A stretch of 64,000 bases of DNA from positions 1-64,000 of the forward strand of contig UQHT01000009.1 of the NCBI GenBank assembly GCA_900540875.1. The letters run 5' to 3'. Positions 61,648-64,000 of the stretch are shown piece after piece. Position numbers and translations under genes: made by a program. The first letter of the stretch is position 1, and each line of letters starts with the position of its first letter. Source of the DNA: an uncultured Collinsella sp. (GTDB lineage: Bacteria > Actinomycetota > Coriobacteriia > Coriobacteriales > Coriobacteriaceae). Under the pieces are notes generated by a model, which saw nothing but the letters and a program-made list of their open reading frames with translations, was not told where the DNA came from and ran no database searches.

Positions 61648-62451
61648 ATGGCCCATGCAACAACCCGAGCTTTCGCCGATGAGCGGCGTGCCGCCATCAT
61701 GGAGATGCTCGAACATAACGCCTCGGTGCAAGTGGCAGAAATCGCCCAAACCTTTGGCGTGTCCTCCGTTACCGCCCGCGCCGACCTAGACGCGCTCGCC
61801 GAGTCCGGCAAGCTGCGCCGCACGCATGGCGGCGCTGTGTCGCTCCAGAAGCGACTGACCGTATCCACCCAGGATCGCCGCATCAACGTCAATGTCGCCG
61901 CCAAGCAGGCCATCGCGCAAAGCGCCATTGAACTCGTCGGCAACGGCGACACCCTGCTCGTAGACTCGGGCACCACCGCTCTCGAGTTTGTCCGCCTGCT
62001 CGACCAGCGCGATGGCATCACCGTCATCACGGCCGACATTACCATTGCCGATTACATCGACGAGAGCATGCCCTCGGTCGATGTCGTCATGCTGGGCGGG
62101 ACGCTGCGCAAAGGTCATCGCTATCTGTACGGCCCACTTACCATGCAGGCGCTCCAAATGGTCCATGCCGATCTGGCCGTCATGTGCCCTGGCGCTTTCG
62201 TTCCCGGCTGCGGCTTTACGACCGACTTTCCGCAGATGGCCGAGACCAAAGCGGCTATGGCCGGTGCCGCCCGCCAAAGTATCGCCCTCATGGACGCCAG
62301 TAAGGTCAACGGACGTGGCATGTACCGCTTTGCCGAGCTGACCGACGTCAACGCCATCGTGATGGACCGTGACCCCGATCACGCCGTCGCCACCTCAATC
62401 GCCGAGGTCGCCGACGACGCCCGCCCAAATCTCCTCATCGCCGGCACTTAA
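61648..62451 (+). CDS. DeoR family transcriptional regulator
   Basis: A 267-residue DeoR-type sugar-phosphate regulator. The N-terminal HTH is RRAAIMEMLEHNASVQVAEI then AQTFGVSSVTARADLDALAE with the RRTHGGAV signature at about 58-65. The effector domain has DSGTTALEFVRLL and a VMLGGTLRKGHRYLYGP loop, ending DASKVNGRGMYRFAE. It is divergent from the class II aldolase gene, so it probably senses a sugar phosphate of that pathway. Its terminator is split by an IS3 element. Confidence 0.88.
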   Translation: MAHATTRAFADERRAAIMEMLEHNASVQVAEIAQTFGVSSVTARADLDALAESGKLRRTHGGAVSLQKRLTVSTQDRRINVNVAAKQAIAQSAIELVGNGDTLLVDSGTTALEFVRLLDQRDGITVITADITIADYIDESMPSVDVVMLGGTLRKGHRYLYGPLTMQALQMVHADLAVMCPGAFVPGCGFTTDFPQMAETKAAMAGAARQSIALMDASKVNGRGMYRFAELTDVNAIVMDRDPDHAVATSIAEVADDARPNLLIAGT

Positions 62452-62514
62452 ACAAAAACCACCACAAAGGTGCCTGTGAACTGCGCCCCGAAACTTGGAC
62501 TGAATAAATAGCGA

Positions 62515-63425
62515 CTACGCCGCAAGGGCCCGGTCCCGGAACTCCTCCGGCGTCAGGCCCTTCAATCTTACCTGCCCGCGCCGCGTGTTCCAATGGGCTA
62601 TGTACCCCTCCAGGTCGCGCTTGAAGTCCCCGAAGCTGCCCCACTCCCTGCCGCGGTAGAACTCGTCCTTCACGTGGCCGAAGAGCTGCTCGGTGGCGGC
62701 GTTGTCGACGCAGTTCCCCTTGCGCGACATGCTCTGGGTGATGCCCGCCCCCTCCAGCCTGGAGGTGTAGGACTCGTGCTGGTACTGCCAGCCCATGTCC
62801 GAATGCATGGTCGGTGCCGCCCCGTCGGGCAGGGCCTCGAGGAGCCGGTCGAGCATCCTGTGCTGCTGGGCGAGGTCCGGCGAGGTCGATATGTCGCTCG
62901 CCACGATCTCCTTCGTGCAGAAGTCGAGCACCGGGGCCCAGTAGGCCTTGGCGCCGGCGACCTTGAACTCGGTGACGTCGGTGCCGAGCTTCTGCCACGG
63001 CCCCTCGGCGCCGAAGTCCCTCGCGATGACGTTCTCGAACGTGCTCCCCACGAGCCCCCTGTAGGAGCTGTACCGGCGGCGGGAGCCCCGGCGGCGTATC
63101 CCGCACCGGATGCCCATCTCGCGCATCATCTTGAGCACGGTCTTGTCGGCCACGACCGCGCCCAGCTCGGCGCGCAGGCACATGGCTATCTGCCGGTGCC
63201 CGCAGCCGTTGGCGGTGCGCGAGAATATCTCGGCCGCGGCGTCGCGCAGCTCGGGCCTGGTCGGCCTCCGCGGGTGCGCCAGCGCGTAGTAGTAGGTCGA
63301 CCTCCTGAGCCCCGAGCACTCCAGCAGGTGGCGCAGGGAGTGCCCCTCCGCCCTCAGCGCCCCCACCGCCTCGGCCGCCGCCCTGGTCAGAGCCCGTCCC
63401 GCTCGACCAGGGCGCGCAATTTTTT
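62515..63425 (-). CDS. IS3 transposase OrfB (made as OrfAB by -1 frameshift)
   Basis: The catalytic part of the transposase, about 300 residues. An HTH_21-like segment (LLECSGLRRSTYYYALAHPR) precedes the rve integrase core. DDE residues are visible: Asp in KLGTDVTEFKV, Asp in PTMHSDMGWQYQ, Glu in NCVDNAATEQLFGHVKDEFY. The C-terminus is HWNTRRGQVRLKGLTPEEFR. It has no good start of its own; the frame joins OrfA at 63420-63426, where CCTAAAAAAATTG allows slippage. Confidence 0.85.
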
Positions 63426-63884
63426 TAGGTAGGCGACCTCGGCCTCGAGCCTGCGGCAGCGCTCCTCGAGCTCCTGCTCGCGGGTGCGGGCCCGGGGTTT
63501 CGACCTCGACCCCCTCGGCCTGCCCTTCGGTCCGGGCCGCAGCGCCTCGGCGCCGCCCTCGCGGTAGAGCCTGCACCAGCGCTCCAGCGGGGACTTCGAC
63601 CTGATCCCGAACTCGGCCATGGCGTCGGCCTTCGCCATCCCGCCGTCGACCACGGCCGATGCCGCGGCGACCCTCTGCTCGAATGTGTACCTGGATTGTT
63701 TCCCGCCCATGGACAGCAGCGCCTCGCTTCCGAACGCCCGGTATACCCACTGCCATTCTCTCACGGTCTCGCGGGGGACGGACAGGGCCTCGGCCGCCGG
63801 CTTGCAGCCGACGCCGGCGTCGAAGAGCTCGACGGCCCGCCTCCTGGACTCCAGGTCGTGCTTCGACCTGAGGTCTATACTCAT
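63387..63884 (-). CDS. IS3 OrfA, DNA-binding subunit
   Basis: 165 residues with two helix-turn-helix segments (ESRRRAVELFDAGVGCKPAA with PRETVREWQ, and YTFEQRVAAASAVVDGGMAK with GIRSKSPLERW), a basic linker (GPKGRPRGSRSKPRARTREQ) and a C-terminal leucine-zipper-like coil (ELEERCRRLEAEVAYLKKLR). The slippery A7 lies within the codons for KK near the end of the coil, as is standard for IS3 orfA/orfB. Confidence 0.85.
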   Translation of the reverse strand: MSIDLRSKHDLESRRRAVELFDAGVGCKPAAEALSVPRETVREWQWVYRAFGSEALLSMGGKQSRYTFEQRVAAASAVVDGGMAKADAMAEFGIRSKSPLERWCRLYREGGAEALRPGPKGRPRGSRSKPRARTREQELEERCRRLEAEVAYLKKLRALVERDGL

Positions 63885-63974
63885 GGAAAACCTCCCATTT
63901 CCCGATGTCCAAGAAATGGGAGGCAGTTCACTGTCCCCTTTGTGGTGGTTTGAGCGTTAAACGTGAACGTATCG

Positions 63975-64000
63975 CTACTTGGAGAGCTCGTCAGCGAGGG
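63975..64000 (-). CDS. C-terminal end of a gene continuing past the window
   Basis: On the minus strand the last visible codons read LADELSK followed by TAG at 63977-63975. This looks like a normal protein C-terminus, but only seven residues are visible and the family cannot be named. Confidence 0.3.

Larger units (their letters stand above)
62477..63930 (-). mobile_element. IS3-family insertion sequence, 1454 bp
   Basis: Begins TGAACTGCGCCCCGAAACTT and ends as the reverse complement of TGAACTGCCTCCCATTTCTT; the two ends match in 18 of the first 25 bases, both showing the TG...CA termini of IS3 elements. A CTG repeat on each side (62474-62476 and 63931-63933) is a 3 bp target duplication. 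Two overlapping frames, orfA and orfB, are joined by a probable -1 frameshift at A7. It appears intact. Confidence 0.85.
62456..63951. terminator. Foldback/terminator of the DeoR gene, split by the IS
   Basis: AAACCACCACAAAGG (62456-62470) and CCTTTGTGGTGGTTT (63937-63951) are exact complements now 1.47 kb apart. Joined without the IS and one copy of CTG they would give a hairpin with the loop TGCCTGTCC, the same design (GGGGACAG on the minus strand) as 41320-41358. Confidence 0.7.

Overview
The window looks like about 62.5 kb of chromosome from a high-GC, anaerobic, gut-associated actinobacterium of the class Coriobacteriia. Collinsella is the best guess. It rests on the set of proteins (sucrose PTS operon, agmatine deiminase pathway, membrane-bound LuxR regulators, pyruvate formate-lyase) and base composition, not on a marker gene. 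The first 1.5 kb is different: it is AT-rich, Firmicutes-like, and carries the orf7/orf8-type pair of a Tn916-family conjugative element. That element breaks off inside its orf8-like gene at about 1510. No tRNA, rRNA, CRISPR array or phage region was found.

Layout: 1-1.5 kb, truncated conjugative element; 1.6-8.7 kb, MacB-like ABC pair, GyrI-like protein, ClC-family transporter, histidine kinase remnant and ogt; 9.3-14.7 kb, the aspartate-to-threonine genes asd, lysC, thrC and thrB; 14.9-16.3 kb, a DUF3990 toxin/HTH antitoxin-like pair with a large palindromic operator; 16.4-20 kb, engB, a nucleosidase, pflA and a DegV protein; 20.3-26 kb, a sucrose/fructoside operon (two GH32 enzymes, a PTS permease, a LacI repressor); 26.2-28.6 kb, pyruvate formate-lyase with its glycyl radical domain on a separate gene; 29.2-33.9 kb, MarR plus a heterodimeric ABC exporter; 34.4-37.4 kb, DAHP synthase, a GNAT protein and kinase fragments; 37.5-53.7 kb, agmatine catabolism (two agmatine deiminases, two APC antiporters, one putrescine carbamoyltransferase) with three LuxR-type regulators, a MATE pump, an amidohydrolase and a DUF4143 ATPase; 54-57 kb, a BceAB-type ABC pair; 57.1-58.1 kb, a Nudix-Vsr fusion; 58.4-62.5 kb, AraC, HAD, class II aldolase and DeoR; 62.5-63.9 kb, an IS3-family element.

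The intergenic DNA is unusually structured. (1) Four ~125 bp elements (9220-9346, 14676-14799, 26094-26224, 60297-60421) share internal-loop and apical motifs, have stems that differ but stay paired, and all lie 14-34 bp past a stop codon in the same orientation relative to that gene. (2) Small foldbacks carry GGGACAG or GGGACAT in the loop, and several begin at a stop codon. (3) A ~280 bp unit is present twice (39.7 and 53.7 kb), each time after a LuxR gene. (4) A tandem array of covarying hairpins follows the ClC gene. The IS3 element sits in the loop of one of the foldbacks.

The best candidates for something undescribed are the four-copy structured element, the MutT/Nudix-Vsr fusion, the split pyruvate formate-lyase and the DUF3990 module with its double palindrome. 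All calls come from reading the sequence alone; no database search was run.
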